A stretch of 64,000 nt of DNA from Nemopilema nomurai (lineage: Eukaryota > Cnidaria > Scyphozoa > Rhizostomeae > Rhizostomatidae), in contig ML133436.1 in the NCBI GenBank assembly GCA_003864495.1, positions 496,001-560,000 of the forward strand, read 5' to 3'. Within the stretch, counting starts at the first letter, position 1; each line of letters starts with the position of its first letter. The translations under genes were made by a program, and so were the position numbers. Below the pieces are notes generated by a model. It was not told the DNA's origin. It worked only from the letters and a program-made list of their open reading frames with translations, and ran no database searches. Of this stretch, positions 50,801 through 63,791 are shown piece after piece.

Positions 50801-53653
50801 TAAAATGTTTTTTGAAGAATGCAACTGGCCTATTTTTCTAAGCAATTCTAAACTTGCTTGCAAAAGCTTCCTGCATTGGATAATTATATGACTTTCTATA
50901 TAAAAAACTTTCGATCGAATGCTTAAGTGACGTTTCGGGTCTTTTTGGTACAGATTGGCCTTACAAATGCTTAATGTTGGAAAAATCGCTTTCGCTCATG
51001 AAAGAAAAAACTGCTTGATCGACTTTAGATGCCACTTGTCTTGCCATTTGCTGGACTGCAGCAAACGACATAAATCAAGTTTTACTTGTTTAATAAACCT
51101 TGCCAGTCAGACAGCTTAGAATGGACCTCAAAAAAGTGATGTTTATAGACAATTATAAGAAAACTGACTAATTATGGAGAGGCAAAAGACCTTAAAGTGG
51201 TTTGAGGATCAAACGGAGCATCCATTAATTGTAAGAAAATGGCAGTGGTTTGCGTTCTTTCTCATCGGAGCCTTTGGAAAAGAACCTTTCGAGAAACTGA
51301 AAATAGTGAAAATAGGCCTTTGTATTGTGCGTGTGTACACGCGTGTATTGTAAACACGTACGTTTGTAAAGAGCGTGAACATTTATTTGCTACCTGCGTG
51401 TACATTTAATGTAGTAAAACCAGCTATTTAGAGCCAAATGGATTGAAGCAGAAATGAATAGATTTGCAAGAAACTAATATCCCGCTTTCACTTCGATTAC
51501 ACTGAAGGCCACAAACCATCATTTAATAAACTGGGCCCTAATGAAGTTTTTTACAGCTTTGACGGACGTAGTTCAAGACTGCATGTTCAAAGCATTTTAA
51601 CATTCTGACAAACATTTTAACAAACAGCAAGTGGCAACATGAAATATGTCCTAAACAAGTCAAAATATGTCGTATCAAATTGTCTCAAAAATTGTCTTCC
51701 GATGCCAAACACATGTCACATTTAATGACGCATTCTTCCAAAAACTTTAAAAACAACGCAAAGGACTAGTAAAATCGAGAAATTGGTTGAATTCGTTTAA
51801 ACTGAATTAAAATTAATCTGTGGTGTTGCACATGTCGCATTTCTGGATGTTCTATCATTTTTTCATAGAAATAGCATTGTGAAGTTTTAAGTTTCTTATT
51901 TCTTTTTATTAATCTTAAAGCTGATCTTTTACCAACGTGCTCTTAAGCTGGTAAAGTTTAGCTCAAAAACTTGTGTACGTAAGAATTCTGACACAGTACA
52001 GGAAACTTTCCCCAATGGTATGTAGCCAACGGAATCCAACAAGCTCTAGTCAGAGGAATTGAGAGAGATTTTTCTGCACCATCCTACCTTTTTCTTATAT
52101 TAATCATCATTATTGTTGGAAACTAACATGATGCTTTCATTTAACAAATAACTTATTACTATCGTAAACAATTTTACTCTGATATTCTCAAGAATAAATT
52201 TTAGCCTAGTTAGATGTTTACCTAGTTAGATGATAAAAGGATATATTGATTAATAAAAGGCGCTGATATTTTTTGCCATCAACTTCTATTAAGTTGTGTT
52301 ATGCATTTTAAGAAGATGGAAATAACTGCATTGCAAATACTTTCAACAAGGCTATTTTGTTTTAAAGGGCTTTTGATCTTGAAAATTTGAGGAGATCAAA
52401 GTAGACAGAGTTTTAAAAAGGAACTAAAAATAACGGACTAGGAAGCAAACGACGCTACGCTCTAAATATCCAATATTTGCCTTCCAAGAAGTGTGATTAT
52501 TTGAACTATCTTTTTAAGTGATTTTTGTTCTTCAATCAATAAATGAAGAAATTTGACCTAAAGCCATAATAAAACATGAATGAGGCCGTAGTTAAGGGCA
52601 CTTGCAAACATCTGTTTCAGAGGAAGTTAATTCATTGTTCAATAATCAAGTTCAATAATGACATATTTTTGGTATGGTTTTAGCAAAACAAGTGGATAAA
52701 AGGGAAAAACGTTTTCTAGCATTAAGAGTGCGCATGGCGGTTAAAATGTATGTAATATGCATGCCATATAATTTAGTCTTTGTTTTTTATAAGGCAAAGC
52801 GTCTCTTTAAATTCATTAAAAACATCAAATCATTCTTTGTGAACTAGGGCTTTGCTTTGTTCGTTTTTAATCATTTGCTGTACCTAAATTTTTTGAAGTT
52901 TCACTGGAGTGCTTAAAAATTTTAAAAATTTATTTTGATTGAATTCTTTAATTTAGCTATTAACATAAATTTCACAAGATACCATTGCTGCTAATTCACA
53001 TGATTTTTAGTGTAAAAGACAAATAACGTATAAAGAAATACGCTATGAATAATAGGTAATAAGAGAGTAGAACAAAATTAGCTGACAGTTATAGCCATAA
53101 AGAGCTACAGAAGAAAGCTAAACTTTTGACACCGTTTAAAGTCATACGAAATACGTCATTTCCAGCTTGCATCTACCACAAAACTTGATTCTTCATCGGA
53201 AATTTTGTTACCTGCATTTTCACCTGATTGTTATCAATCAAGTAAAAAAGTAGTGAAAAATATATTGCATAGCTTGTTTTAATGGAAAGAGCGAGTAGCC
53301 AATGTGAGTTCACAGCAAATTTGCACAAAGGTCCATTAGCCACCAGAAATCTTTTATTCGCCCGAACTAACAAAACCAGCAGAGATTGAATGCATTTGGC
53401 TAACATATCATTTATAATTCATGGGCTCACACTCAGCAGAAATCAAGCAGAAGGGAAGTTATTCACTTCGACGAATCATACACACGAATCGCGGAGATAG
53501 AAATTCACGGAGAAAACAAGTACGAGAAAGCGGTTCAAAAATCATATTTTTATGAAGGCCCTCTGCATGTCTCTGGCTGTTAATTTTGCAAGTTTATTTC
53601 CCGGCAAAGAATGCGATTGGTGACGCAAATCCAAAACCGGTAAGAAGCAACTC
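47854..53653. other. Intergenic region between divergent PARN and polycystin-like genes
   Basis: 5.8 kb of AT-rich sequence that should contain the PARN promoter on the left and the polycystin-like promoter on the right. Apart from the candidate exon at 48164-48241 and overlapping ORFs at 49123-49618, I see no coding signal. The stretch 50,000-53,100 shows no repeats with recognisable termini and no RNA gene. Confidence 0.6.
48164..48241 (+). other. Possible first coding exon of an unidentified plus-strand gene
   Basis: ATG followed by 25 more codons (MKLHTFAMVEKDVIVPLITE, then EGKNPQ) ends exactly at CAG|GTCAGT, a plausible splice donor. It begins about 310 bp from the PARN start on the opposite strand, the geometry of a bidirectional promoter. 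A possible phase-0 continuation begins at 49165 after TCCAG and stays open to 49431. Neither part resembles a protein I know. Confidence 0.25.
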
Positions 53654-56600
53654 ATGTCACCGACAAGGAGAAGAATGGTTCCTGCAATACCTCGCCTTCC
53701 AGTGTTGGCAGTGAAGACAGTGGTATTTGTTTTGGTGTTTGCTACCTATAGCCATGCACTGACTCCAAGTGGTAAGTTTAGGATATCTAGTAATCATTTT
53801 GACAGTGTATGTTCGATTAACTGCTTCTTGCGATGACAGTGCGTAGCGATTCTTCGGCAAAGATCAATTAAAATCGTGGCTTGTTTGACCTGGAGCAAGG
53901 TAGCTAAGACTCCAATCTGCTTGGCATTTCACTGAATAAAACTCGCAATGGAAAATATTTTCTTTAATTCTCGATGAAAAAGCGTAATTAACGAACGTTG
54001 AGCTTACAGTTTTAGCAGTTTACAATATTCATGTAAAAGCCAAATTGACACTAAAAATCGATAAGCATTGATTCAAAATACATCTTTTAGTGCTTCAATT
54101 GCAAAGCTAGCTGATTGTTAAGAGTTTCCAATCGTGACGTCATAACCATTAAACCTGCATAAGTGATACCAGAACTCTAATAGACAGATTGAATAGAGCT
54201 TAGCCAGTTTAGAAAGGAGAACATTTGACATGAATAATCCTGCTCCATTCATCCCTTCTATGTTCCATATGGCTGTTAATTCATGAAAGATTTAGTCAGA
54301 ATTGTTCACAAAGAAGAAGGTTTTTTACTTGAGGCTTTGTTTAGCGGCGTGCGATTATGTTTGTCAAGAATCGAAAGTTCGTAATACTAGCGACTGGATA
54401 TTCAATAGCGAATGAAGCGTCATAATTTTAAGCTACTTTGATTTACTGACTATTGAAACTGAACAAAAGTCTGTGTATGTTGTCTACCTATTGTATTTTA
54501 TCTCTCTAAGACGAGAATTTCCATGGATAGAGAGACGTTTTAGAATGAACCAAGATGCTTTCGGTAATTGATTTGATTATTATCATGCGTTTGTTACTCA
54601 ACGAATTTACAAGGAAGGAATGGGATTCTTTAAAAGATCTTTCGATGAAAATCCTCACTGCAAAAAAAGTAAGCTCAAAAACCGGACGACAACATTTCTG
54701 CGAAACTAAGGCAAGTTGGGCGGGATATGAGGGAAAAGCAAACTTAACAAACGGCAAAGGAAAAGTGATAAGTTATAACTTTCTGCTTTATTCATCAAGA
54801 AGAACAACTGCTAAATTATGTAAAGAGTTGCTGATAAGATGATCTCGTTGAAGCATGCTTAATCAATGCCATTTTAAGCAGACCACCACAGGTCTACTCT
54901 CTGTTCGACATTTTGCGAAAGTGCTAGTGCTTGAACAAAAACAGGAATTTTCAAAGAGCCCATTCCGTTTTTTAAACAAAGTTGGCAGCTTTGGCAACAT
55001 CGATATTATGCAATGGGACATTTGCAGCTGAACATCATGTTCAAGTTACCTTTAAAAAGCAACTTTGCATTATCTTACAACCTTTACAGCTTTTGTTTCA
55101 TAGCAGGTGGCTAATTCTTGCGAATTTTCTTACGACAGTAAAATATGCGTCAATTTTGCCTCCTACCTCAACAGTCAATCTTTGCGGATTTCTTATCACG
55201 CCTGTGTTGTTTTGCACTTGTAGAGTTGCAAACAGATGTTTTTATTTAACTAAAAGAAGATGCATATGGCAAAAGGCATTTAGCTAAAAAAACAAGATAA
55301 AATTGCTCCACCATATAATCTTCAATAAAGATTTGACATTTGCATAGAAAGATGCGAGGGAGTAGCAATGAATCAAATGACGGATTTTAAGAAGACGCTA
55401 CATTCAGAGCAAAATATTAAATTAAAGAGTGCAATCCCACATATTTGAAGAGCTCCCAATGGTCTTACACGTGTTGTGCATAGGAATAACACGGTGTAAG
55501 ATACCTTAATACCAAAGGCATAAAAAGATTCCTTCAAAATGGATAGTAAATTTAAACATTAAAATTTGTAGTCTGAGACTTTCTAGCAACTCTCTAGCAA
55601 AGAGACAGAAAAGTTGAAAGGAAACAGTGAACAACAACAAAGAAGAAGTTAATGACAAGGTATTTCTTGGGAATTATGGAAACTGATGCTTCAATAAGGA
55701 AATGTTGGATCAAGTAGTTGCCACCATGATGACCACATTCTGGTTTCAAGGGTGAAAGAGTATTCTTGCAAGAAGCTGGTGCCTAAAGACCTTCGGCAAA
55801 GTAATCCAGGTCTTGCTAGAATTGTAGCAAAGGGAATATGCCAGGAATCATTTTGGATGCTGGAAAACCAGAATGAAGGAAGGAGAGATGTTCAAGGGTA
55901 CAGTTCGAGAGACGCTTGTGTGTGTTAAGAATTGTATAGTACCGGCTTATTGTCTGCAATGGAATACTCCACTTAATTGATAACCTTTTGGCTTAAGAAG
56001 CATCAATGTGTTTTCTGTCATTCCTCATTAGCTAGAGGCCCTAAATGTTTGAAGAAGTGAACTTCAATCAACTAAAACTTTAAAGGAAGAAATGATGATA
56101 AGCGCGTATGCTGTTAGATTTTCAGTATCGCTTGAAAGACGAAAGTGTTATTGCTGCTGATTAAAAGCAATTAAAATCAATCGATTATCATATCAAAGAT
56201 CTTGGCATCTTCCTCGAAAAAAATGAACAAAATATTGTCGTAACAATATGCCATGAATCGATTCTCTGGGGCCAACTCAAGTCGCTCATGAAAAGGTGTT
56301 GTGGAAAGAGAAGCGGATGGGCTGAGCAGAGTGCGTTGCTATGGGCAAGTAAGAAGTTATCAATATCTAACAAGGATTGAGAGAAGAATTTACACAATGA
56401 ATAACAGGTGCTTGAATACTTTAACAGGATTTTAATGTGGGCGCAACTGTATGAGGAAGAATTGTTGCTAATGGTATCGCCAAACAACTTCACCATTCTT
56501 TTGTTAATTTTGCTTGGAAACGCACTTGCTTTTTGCAAGCACGATCTAGTCAAGTGCCGGCTTTCTCATCTTTGTGAAAGAAATATTTTCCAATGGTTAG

Positions 56601-59600
56601 TGGGTGCAAAGCAATTCCAACTGCATGTTTATAAATAAAATGGCGCTTGTGAGGCTTTCATCTCAGTACGTAGTAAAAGAATTTAATGCGTTTGTATTCT
56701 AAAATTCAAGGTCAACTGCCTACTTAAAGTAGCTCTTCCATTTACTGTTTTACAGACGAAGCGAATAGTATAGACCCCAGAGAAATACGATTTTAGTTTC
56801 ATGCCAGCAATGACGACAATTTTTCAGCATCACTGTAAAGACCTTATCCATTCAAGAAACTCCCAGGGTACAATTATTGTACGATAAGCCATGCTCATCA
56901 GCTTTTTGGTAGCAGCAGCAGCAACACAGACAACATCATGAATGAAATCAACAAATGGGCATTGTCTTGATGACGTCAACGGCACTATTCTCCGCGGGCC
57001 CCCAGATGTGCTGTGGCATCCTCTTGAGAATATACGCTCTTGAGTCCTAACAATTCAAACACCGGTTGCAACTTTGCTTAACATGACACAGAACACGCAC
57101 ATGCCTTTTTTCGGCTGCAGCAACCCGAACTGAAGCAAGTGGCCTGGAACGAAAAAGCTAGAGTGACGTCATAAGAACTTTCTCAGAAGAGAGCTTTCCT
57201 ACGAACACTTAAGCTTTTATTTTACTTTTTTTATGGACACGAACATTGGGTATTCAATCTGATGTTCAATAATTGCTTCTAGCTTATATATTCTTCGTTC
57301 TCTCACCTTCTCATAATGGCACTAAGATGGTTAAGATTTGCATGGCAATGAAGGCCCCCTTTTTTTATATTCCATGTTGCCTTTATAGCCATTTAAGGTA
57401 TCCACTGGAAAAAAATCACTTTTGCAAATTTCACACTTTCTTCACCATCAGAGTTTGAAATACATTTTACATGTTCTATTACTCTTTCTATTAATGACGA
57501 AGATCGACTCTGACTTCAGTGACTCATAAGCTCTGTCCACACTACAAAAACTAACCCAGGTTCGCCCCAGGTCAAATTTAACCTAGGGCGAACCCTGTTT
57601 TGTCCACACTTGATTTTTATGTTTTGTAATGTGGACACAAAGCCGGGGCGAACCCAAGTTAGCTGATGCTACGCACGCGCAGTTAAATTACAACAACAAC
57701 AAAACAACGATAAATGAAATTACAAAACACCAAATTTTTTTTCTTAACTATCCGTCGCCAGCTTCTTATAAATTTAGGCCCATCGCTGATATATTTTCAT
57801 TCAGATTTCTCGATACTGTTCGATCACCAGAGTTATTTAAAACAAAATCTTTTAATTTCTCTTCTGCTTCATTTCAGGTGATTGGTTTGCTGGTTGTTTT
57901 CCTGATACCGACTTACTCACCAAATATCAAGATGTTTTTGTACCCGATGGCGAGGAAGTGTTCAACGCAACATTCACTGAGGTCAATGCCGTCAATTGTG
58001 GTACTCGATGCACCCACGTGCCTTCGGTTAAGTTTGCATTGTTCTCACAAACTGGCCTTTGCCTCTGCGCGTTCGGGGTTTACAACAGTTCTGCCGTTGT
58101 GAGTGATAGTAACTGCGAGCAGAAAGTCTGCAATTTCACCGAGGCAACGGGTGGCTGCGATGGTGCAACTTACCATTGGTTGGTAAATATGACGTCAATG
58201 CTGAAATCTGTTACCATTGTGAGTTCTGCTGTGTTGACAGGGTCCGTGCCGCAAAATATCACCGTTGTCACAGATCCAGGTATGCGCAAATACCTTCTTT
58301 TAACTGCTTTTAATAAACTTTCACCTTTGAGGTATAAGAAAGGTTAGGGAATCCGTGATTCGTTGATAAATAGTTGTTAATCTTGCAATTTACAGGAGGA
58401 ATAAAAAAAGACATTGAAATCTAAGTCAAAAGTTTGAACAGTTTTTTAAAACAGAATAAAATATTATAGTGATGAAACTTATTTATTTATCCTGGGAAAA
58501 CAATTCGGCATTTGTGAATTGCTGTTAAAAATGCTGCTTCAAAGGGAAATGTTTGGTAATTATAATTCTGGCTTTCACCATAACTGGAGTTTAGCCTTTT
58601 TTAGACAATCCATAATTAATTCATCACTTGGGTGTCTGAATCGTTAAAAAGACAAGTTAATTCAACATGAAAAGTATTGCTTATATTGGATCATGAAGCA
58701 CCAAAGTTTTAAATTTTGGCCTGATTTTTTGTCAATCAGACTTGGATATTGTGATCCTTCTACTAACATGGAAATTATCAATAATTTACAAGTTGCTCAT
58801 GATGGGACAACTGATAGTTTTTTGCTCTCCGTATACTTATGAATAAAATTAAGATACTAATGTAGTATTGTAATAAAGTTATACTTTGAATTAATATCAT
58901 CTGACATTTACTGAAAGGGAGAAAAAAGTAAAGTCTTTTGAAATGAAAAGTTGAATTGTCAATCCAGTCGCCCATTCCAGGAGAAGGACACTCCCGTTTC
59001 CCGGTAATTTTAACGAAGTAAGAGGAGCTACTTATGATTTTGTCGAGCCTTGAAATTTCTTTGCCTTGTTGCAGTGGACATAAACGTTCGATTCAAGTTC
59101 GACTTTGGAGATGGTATTTCGCTGAATTATGTGGATGGCAGAAATATTGGTTACGTTTACAAGAATTCTGGCTTCTATAAAGTCACTGTGACCGCAGCGA
59201 CTCTAAATGGCATGGGTACAGCTTCCGCTAGCAAAGTGTTGCAGGTCAAGACGGCACCATTCGGAGTCAATATTAGCATACCCTCAATTCTAGAAGTAGA
59301 CCAAACAAAGCAGTTTACCGTGGCAATAGCGGAGGGGAACAATATGACAATTGACGGGACAACGTACATTGGAAATACATTAATCAGTACATTGTTGGCG
59401 GGTTTAGTCATAGAAGGTAAGTTAGTTTAGTAATTTAAATGGCAAATACAACGGTTGAATTTGTCTAGTGATCTAATGATCTTGGCAATTCGTCATCCAG
59501 AAATATCTACTCATTTGTTAGCATATTGATAACAAGTGACATAAAGGTCATAAAAGTCATTTAAAGTCATTTAAGGTCATGAAGGTCACGAAAGGTCATA

Positions 59601-62600
59601 AAGGTTATATGTCCTCGGAAAGGTCATAATGTTGCATCACTATTTTCTCGTCAACAGATGCTTTCATCATTGCTGTTGGAGCCCAAGCTGACGTCCTTAT
59701 TCGCGCAGCCAATATCACCTCCAGCCCAAACACTGACATCTACATAATGCCTCAGTTCAAATTTCCAGCTAATGGCATAATTTCTGCATTTCAAGCATAT
59801 ATCTCAAAAGCAGGCTACTTGCGTTTCCAGGTAAGAATGAGCTTGCGATGCACTTAAGTTCGATTCTCAACTTCCACATGAATTTTGCAGCTTTTAGGTT
59901 AATAATTTTGATCAGCATTTAAGGTGATAGAATGGTAAATGCCATTTACCGGCATTTACTGATATTTTGTGGTGTTTTTTGGCCGACCTCTAGCCTCCGA
60001 TAATTGGCACTGTGGAACGAATATCAAACTCACTACTATAAATACGTTAAAACTGCTTGTATCTTTAAATAATATATGAACTCTGGAGAATGCGAATCTC
60101 TTACCTGGCTTTTAATTGAAAAATCCTGTTGCTTTTCAGATTTACAGGCCATCATGTCTTACAGGGACCGTTTATTGCTACCCCATGAACGGCTGCAATT
60201 CTACATGCAGTGACTCTGTTGACATGATGTCCAATGTTACTGCATCGACAACAGCAATTAATGGAACGACTCCCAAGTTCACTCTAATTTCCGGTATGAT
60301 CTCAATCCTGAAGATGCATGTCTTTTGCGGATTAATAGCCCTCGATATCTCAAGATGCTCTATGATAACAAGGACAACAGTAGGCTGAAAAGATGATCTG
60401 CTTTTGTTGAGTCATTGCTTAAGTTACGATGAATCTCCAAAAACAAAAACAAGCGTACCACCATTTATGCATTCAGTTCATATCGGTTAGTGTAAAGGAG
60501 TCATGGCCCTTTAGACTGTATCCTTTTCCAGGGCTGAATATCATATGCAGCATTCCTTGAAACAACACACATTATGTGACGAATTGCTGTTCTATTCTAT
60601 TACAGAGATAAGCTTTCTCGCAAACACCACTGGCTTGAGATTCTTCAAGCTAAAATCGACCAACATTGAGGTTCAGAGAGGCGATGTTCTAGGCCTAAAG
60701 CTCACTTCATCAGAAGGTGACGTTTCACATTCAACGGACGCTTCTGCAATGGAATACCACTTTAGCCCAGCAGAGGTGTTTCCCGGGATGACAATAGCAG
60801 TGTCTCATACACCCAAAACAACAACGCACATGGTTGCTGCATACTTGTCAACCACAAGCACCTTCAAGATGACAACAACGTTTGCAGAGATTGGAGTTGG
60901 AGCTGTCAGGATAAATGCCAAACATCCGACTTTTCCAGTCTACGTTAAACAAAAATATGTCCAAGTGCAGGTAATTCTTGACATATATGTAACGTAATAT
61001 GAGGAATATATTGTATTGTACCTTAATGCATTTTACCATATCGTATTAGACTTTGCAATTACATCATATGACATTACATTTATGGCATGATATATTATCC
61101 TATTTATATTATATTATATCATATTTCATTAGATCATATCGTGTTATGTTGTATAACTTATTATATTATATTATATTATATTATTTTGTATTATATTATA
61201 TTATATTATATTATATTATATTATCTTACATTATATTTCATTATGTTATATAACGTTATATTGTATCTTATTGTATCATATCATGCTGAATTCTTTTCCA
61301 TTATATTATGTTGTTTGCATTTACATAATAGTAGAACATATAACATTTTAATTCTTATGCATCTAGTATGATATATGACTGCAAGTGACTTGGTCTATGC
61401 TTTGTTTGTTTAATTTTAAATCGATTGTTTTAGGAAAGAATAACAGGACTAAAGATTGACGAGCCTAAGGCAGCTTCAGTTCAAGCGTATGAGCTTAACA
61501 AAGGCATTGCGATGACAACCTCTACCACAAAAGGCAGCAATATTACCTACCATTGGATTATCGAAGTTGGAGCAGAAAACTTCACACTCAATAATACAAA
61601 CGGCAACATGCCATTTACGCCACGGACAGTTGGTGAGTTTCAGATGGTTTTTTGAGCACTAGTAAGAAAATGACTTCTTCAAAAATTGTAGCTAGTGCTA
61701 ACACTTTCAACGCTTTGAACAACAGTTAGCATAGGCGTAAAGTACGGTGTACCTGATTGTCGATCCAATAATCCGGCAAGCCAAAATATACCATATTTCT
61801 AACCCTCCACAGGCATCTACGACTTGAGAACAGAAGCAGAGAATCTTCTTAGCAAAGAGAACACAACCACACAATTCAAAGTGCAAGAAAAGATTGCTGA
61901 AATGCAAGTGCTTGGACTGGTAAATGGTGCAGTTATCGCAAAAGCAAATTTACCAATAACATTTACAGTTAGTGTCCTGAATGGCACAAATGTCACATTA
62001 AAAGCAACGTTAGAAGGAATAGAGAACTCGACAATGATTGCAAATGCATCAGGAGGGATGAATCACGTGTTCCAGTTCAGGTAATTTATCAGCAATATCA
62101 GCTTAAGTCAGCTTTATGCGCGCTGAGAATTTACTTAAAAGCATCGAAATGGACCTGCTTCTGAATGTACTGTTGTAAAGTAAAATCTACCATCCGCTTT
62201 AATGCATATGCAGTCTATTTTGGTGACAAAACCCCATGTAGAATGTGTCCTCTATTTATAACACGAATCTGTTGTTGCTGAGGCGACCTTGAGCTTTTTG
62301 AAAGAAATTTTGTCTCAAGAACATGTGACTATTAGGACAAATGTTTATCTGTTGTTGGAGAAAATTCGTTTTGAATAGTTATAGTGGGTGTTTCATGACT
62401 GTGAGAAAATCGCTATAATTTTAGTCGAGCTTTTAAGTGAAACTACTTTTATCAATAAAGGGCATGATGCTTTTGCATGATTTTAGAATCTCTTACAGAG
62501 GATTAATAGAGGATAGGGGTAGAGTCAGATATATGTCAAAATTATAAAACATTCTTTGAAGAAGCATGGTTCTGTATAACCTCGGAAATTATTAGTAAAG

Positions 62601-63791
62601 TTCTGGGAACAATTTGGCATAGTGATTGTCTTCTTTTTGTTTTAGTCCATTAACTGGAATTACATGTAAGAAAACGTCTGTGGTAATAAATGCAAAAAAT
62701 GACATCCCAGCAACTTCAATTACAAAGACAGTTGACATTGCCATACTGTGTCCCATAACTGGAGTCGAATTAAAAGGAAATCCGGGATTTTTCATCACAG
62801 AAGGCGTATCTACACTAACGACCAGCATTGACTCGCCCGTTCAGGTAACAGTAACCATAGAAACAGGCTCCTTCGTAGTGTACAGCTTGCAAAAAGATCC
62901 CTCCAGTCCCGATACGGACGTGAAGAATCAATCGACCCAAATTAATCCAACGGCAGTTACATTCACACTGCAGTACAGCATGCCAAAGGAATACACTGTG
63001 AAACTGAACCTAACCAACCCAATATCAAGTGTCATCAAAACATTTGTAGTGAAGGTGATAGAGTGTCCGCCTGAAATTCTAGAAATCACAGGGAGTCCAG
63101 ATTCAAAGAATCCCACGTTCGTAACACGAGGCATGGACTACAGAGTTACGGGTACAACAGAAGAACAGAATTGTTCGAAGGCGGCAGTCACTTATAAAAT
63201 TGCTCTATTCAGAGTTGGGGATGAACAGCCCATAGGCGGGTGGAAAAATGTGCCAAAAAATGAACTCGTTTACATCATTCCAAAGCGAAGCCAGCCTCAT
63301 GGAAACTACAGGGTGACATTTCTCCAGAATGCGACCTTGGCCAAGGGACCACAAGTTATCCAAAAGAGTGCTTACGTAATGATAAAGGAGACTCCACTGT
63401 TTGCGAGCATCGATAGTGGTAGTAAGCGAGTAGTGCCACTTATGAAGCGATTGCACATCTCCGACAATACAACTAGCTACTATAAAGTAGTTCTTGACGG
63501 AAGCGCCTCAAAAGATCCTGACGATGAAAGTACAAAGATTGAGTTTCAATGGTTCTGCAGGGGGAATGGAACTAAAGCGACATTAGACAGGAGACCGCAG
63601 CTCTGCAATCACACAGAAGAAAGACCCTATCTCGAGTCAGACTGGAAATCAAAGATGACTGTAGACACAAAGTATTTCCAGGTTAAAGCAAAATACAGTT
63701 TTATACTGAAAGTCAAACACCTTAATAGAACATCAACGTATGTTCAAGAAATTGAGTTCCTGGAAGGAGAACCACCCGCTGTTGAGATTGA
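53654..63791 (+). CDS. PKD1-like: Polycystin-1-like receptor, N-terminal portion (nine coding exons; continues past the window)
   Basis: Exons: 53654-53771, 57878-58279, 59075-59416, 59658-59830, 60140-60293, 60606-60970, 61434-61632, 61813-62080, 62646-63791; all phases agree, giving about 1055 residues before a GT donor at 63792. Residues 1-36 form a signal peptide (basic start, hydrophobic VVFVLVFATYSHA). Exon 2 is a Cys-rich, WSC-like carbohydrate-binding domain (AGCFPDTD, VNCGTRC, GLCLC). Exon 3 is a PKD domain (FKFDFGDG, then GYVYKNSGFYKVTVTA). Exons 4-8 are an N-glycosylation-rich extracellular stretch with a CYPMNGCNSTC cluster. The end of exon 9 reads VVLDGSASKDPDD and FQWFCRGNG, as in the REJ module. 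The GPS, PLAT and transmembrane parts expected for the family lie beyond the edge. No leucine-rich repeats precede the WSC. The start Met directly opens the signal peptide; an internal Met at position 8 is an alternative. It could be any polycystin-1 family member. Confidence 0.9.
53772..57877 (+). other. First intron of the polycystin-like gene
   Basis: A 4.1-kb intron in phase 1. Apart from the repeat at 57530-57690 and TGACGTCA sites near 54136, 56970 and 57172, I see no recognisable gene. ORFs of up to about 120 codons occur on both strands (for example 54555-54842 and, on the minus strand, 56188-56553) with no family resemblance. Confidence 0.6.
57530..57690. mobile_element. MITE-like fragment with CTGTCCACA termini
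   Basis: CTGTCCACACTACAAAA (near 57534) is mirrored by TTTTGTAATGTGGACA (near 57626), and two internal AACCCAGGTTCGCCCC / GGGCGAACCC segments are also complementary. A further GGGGCGAACCCAAGTTAGC follows the right terminus. Inverted repeats of the TCCACAC...GTGTGGA kind are common in animal non-autonomous DNA elements (recalled). Boundaries and duplication are unclear. Confidence 0.55.
59541..59626 (+). repeat. About 10-bp degenerate tandem repeat rich in AGGTCA
   Basis: Six to seven ATAAAGGTC-like units in intron 3 of the polycystin-like gene, including exact AGGTCA at 59545, 59574, 59583, 59593 and 59621 and AAGTCA at 59554 and 59564. AGGTCA is the nuclear-receptor half-site, but a simple tandem repeat explains the pattern without function. 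Confidence 0.7.
61087..61270. repeat. TTATA pentanucleotide microsatellite
   Basis: A long (ATTAT)n array with interruptions in intron 6 of the polycystin-like gene. It creates spurious ORFs of repeating Tyr/Ile/Leu. Confidence 0.9.

Noticed and set aside
57629..58102. 157-codon plus-strand ORF
   Set aside because: It overlaps the 5' part of polycystin exon 2 in the wrong frame and begins within a repeat.
61053..61371. Tyr/Ile/Leu-repeat ORFs
   Set aside because: By-product of the TTATA microsatellite.
62592..63456. Minus-strand ORFs opposite polycystin exon 9
   Set aside because: Shadows of the long plus-strand exon, which has conserved REJ sequence and correct splice phases.
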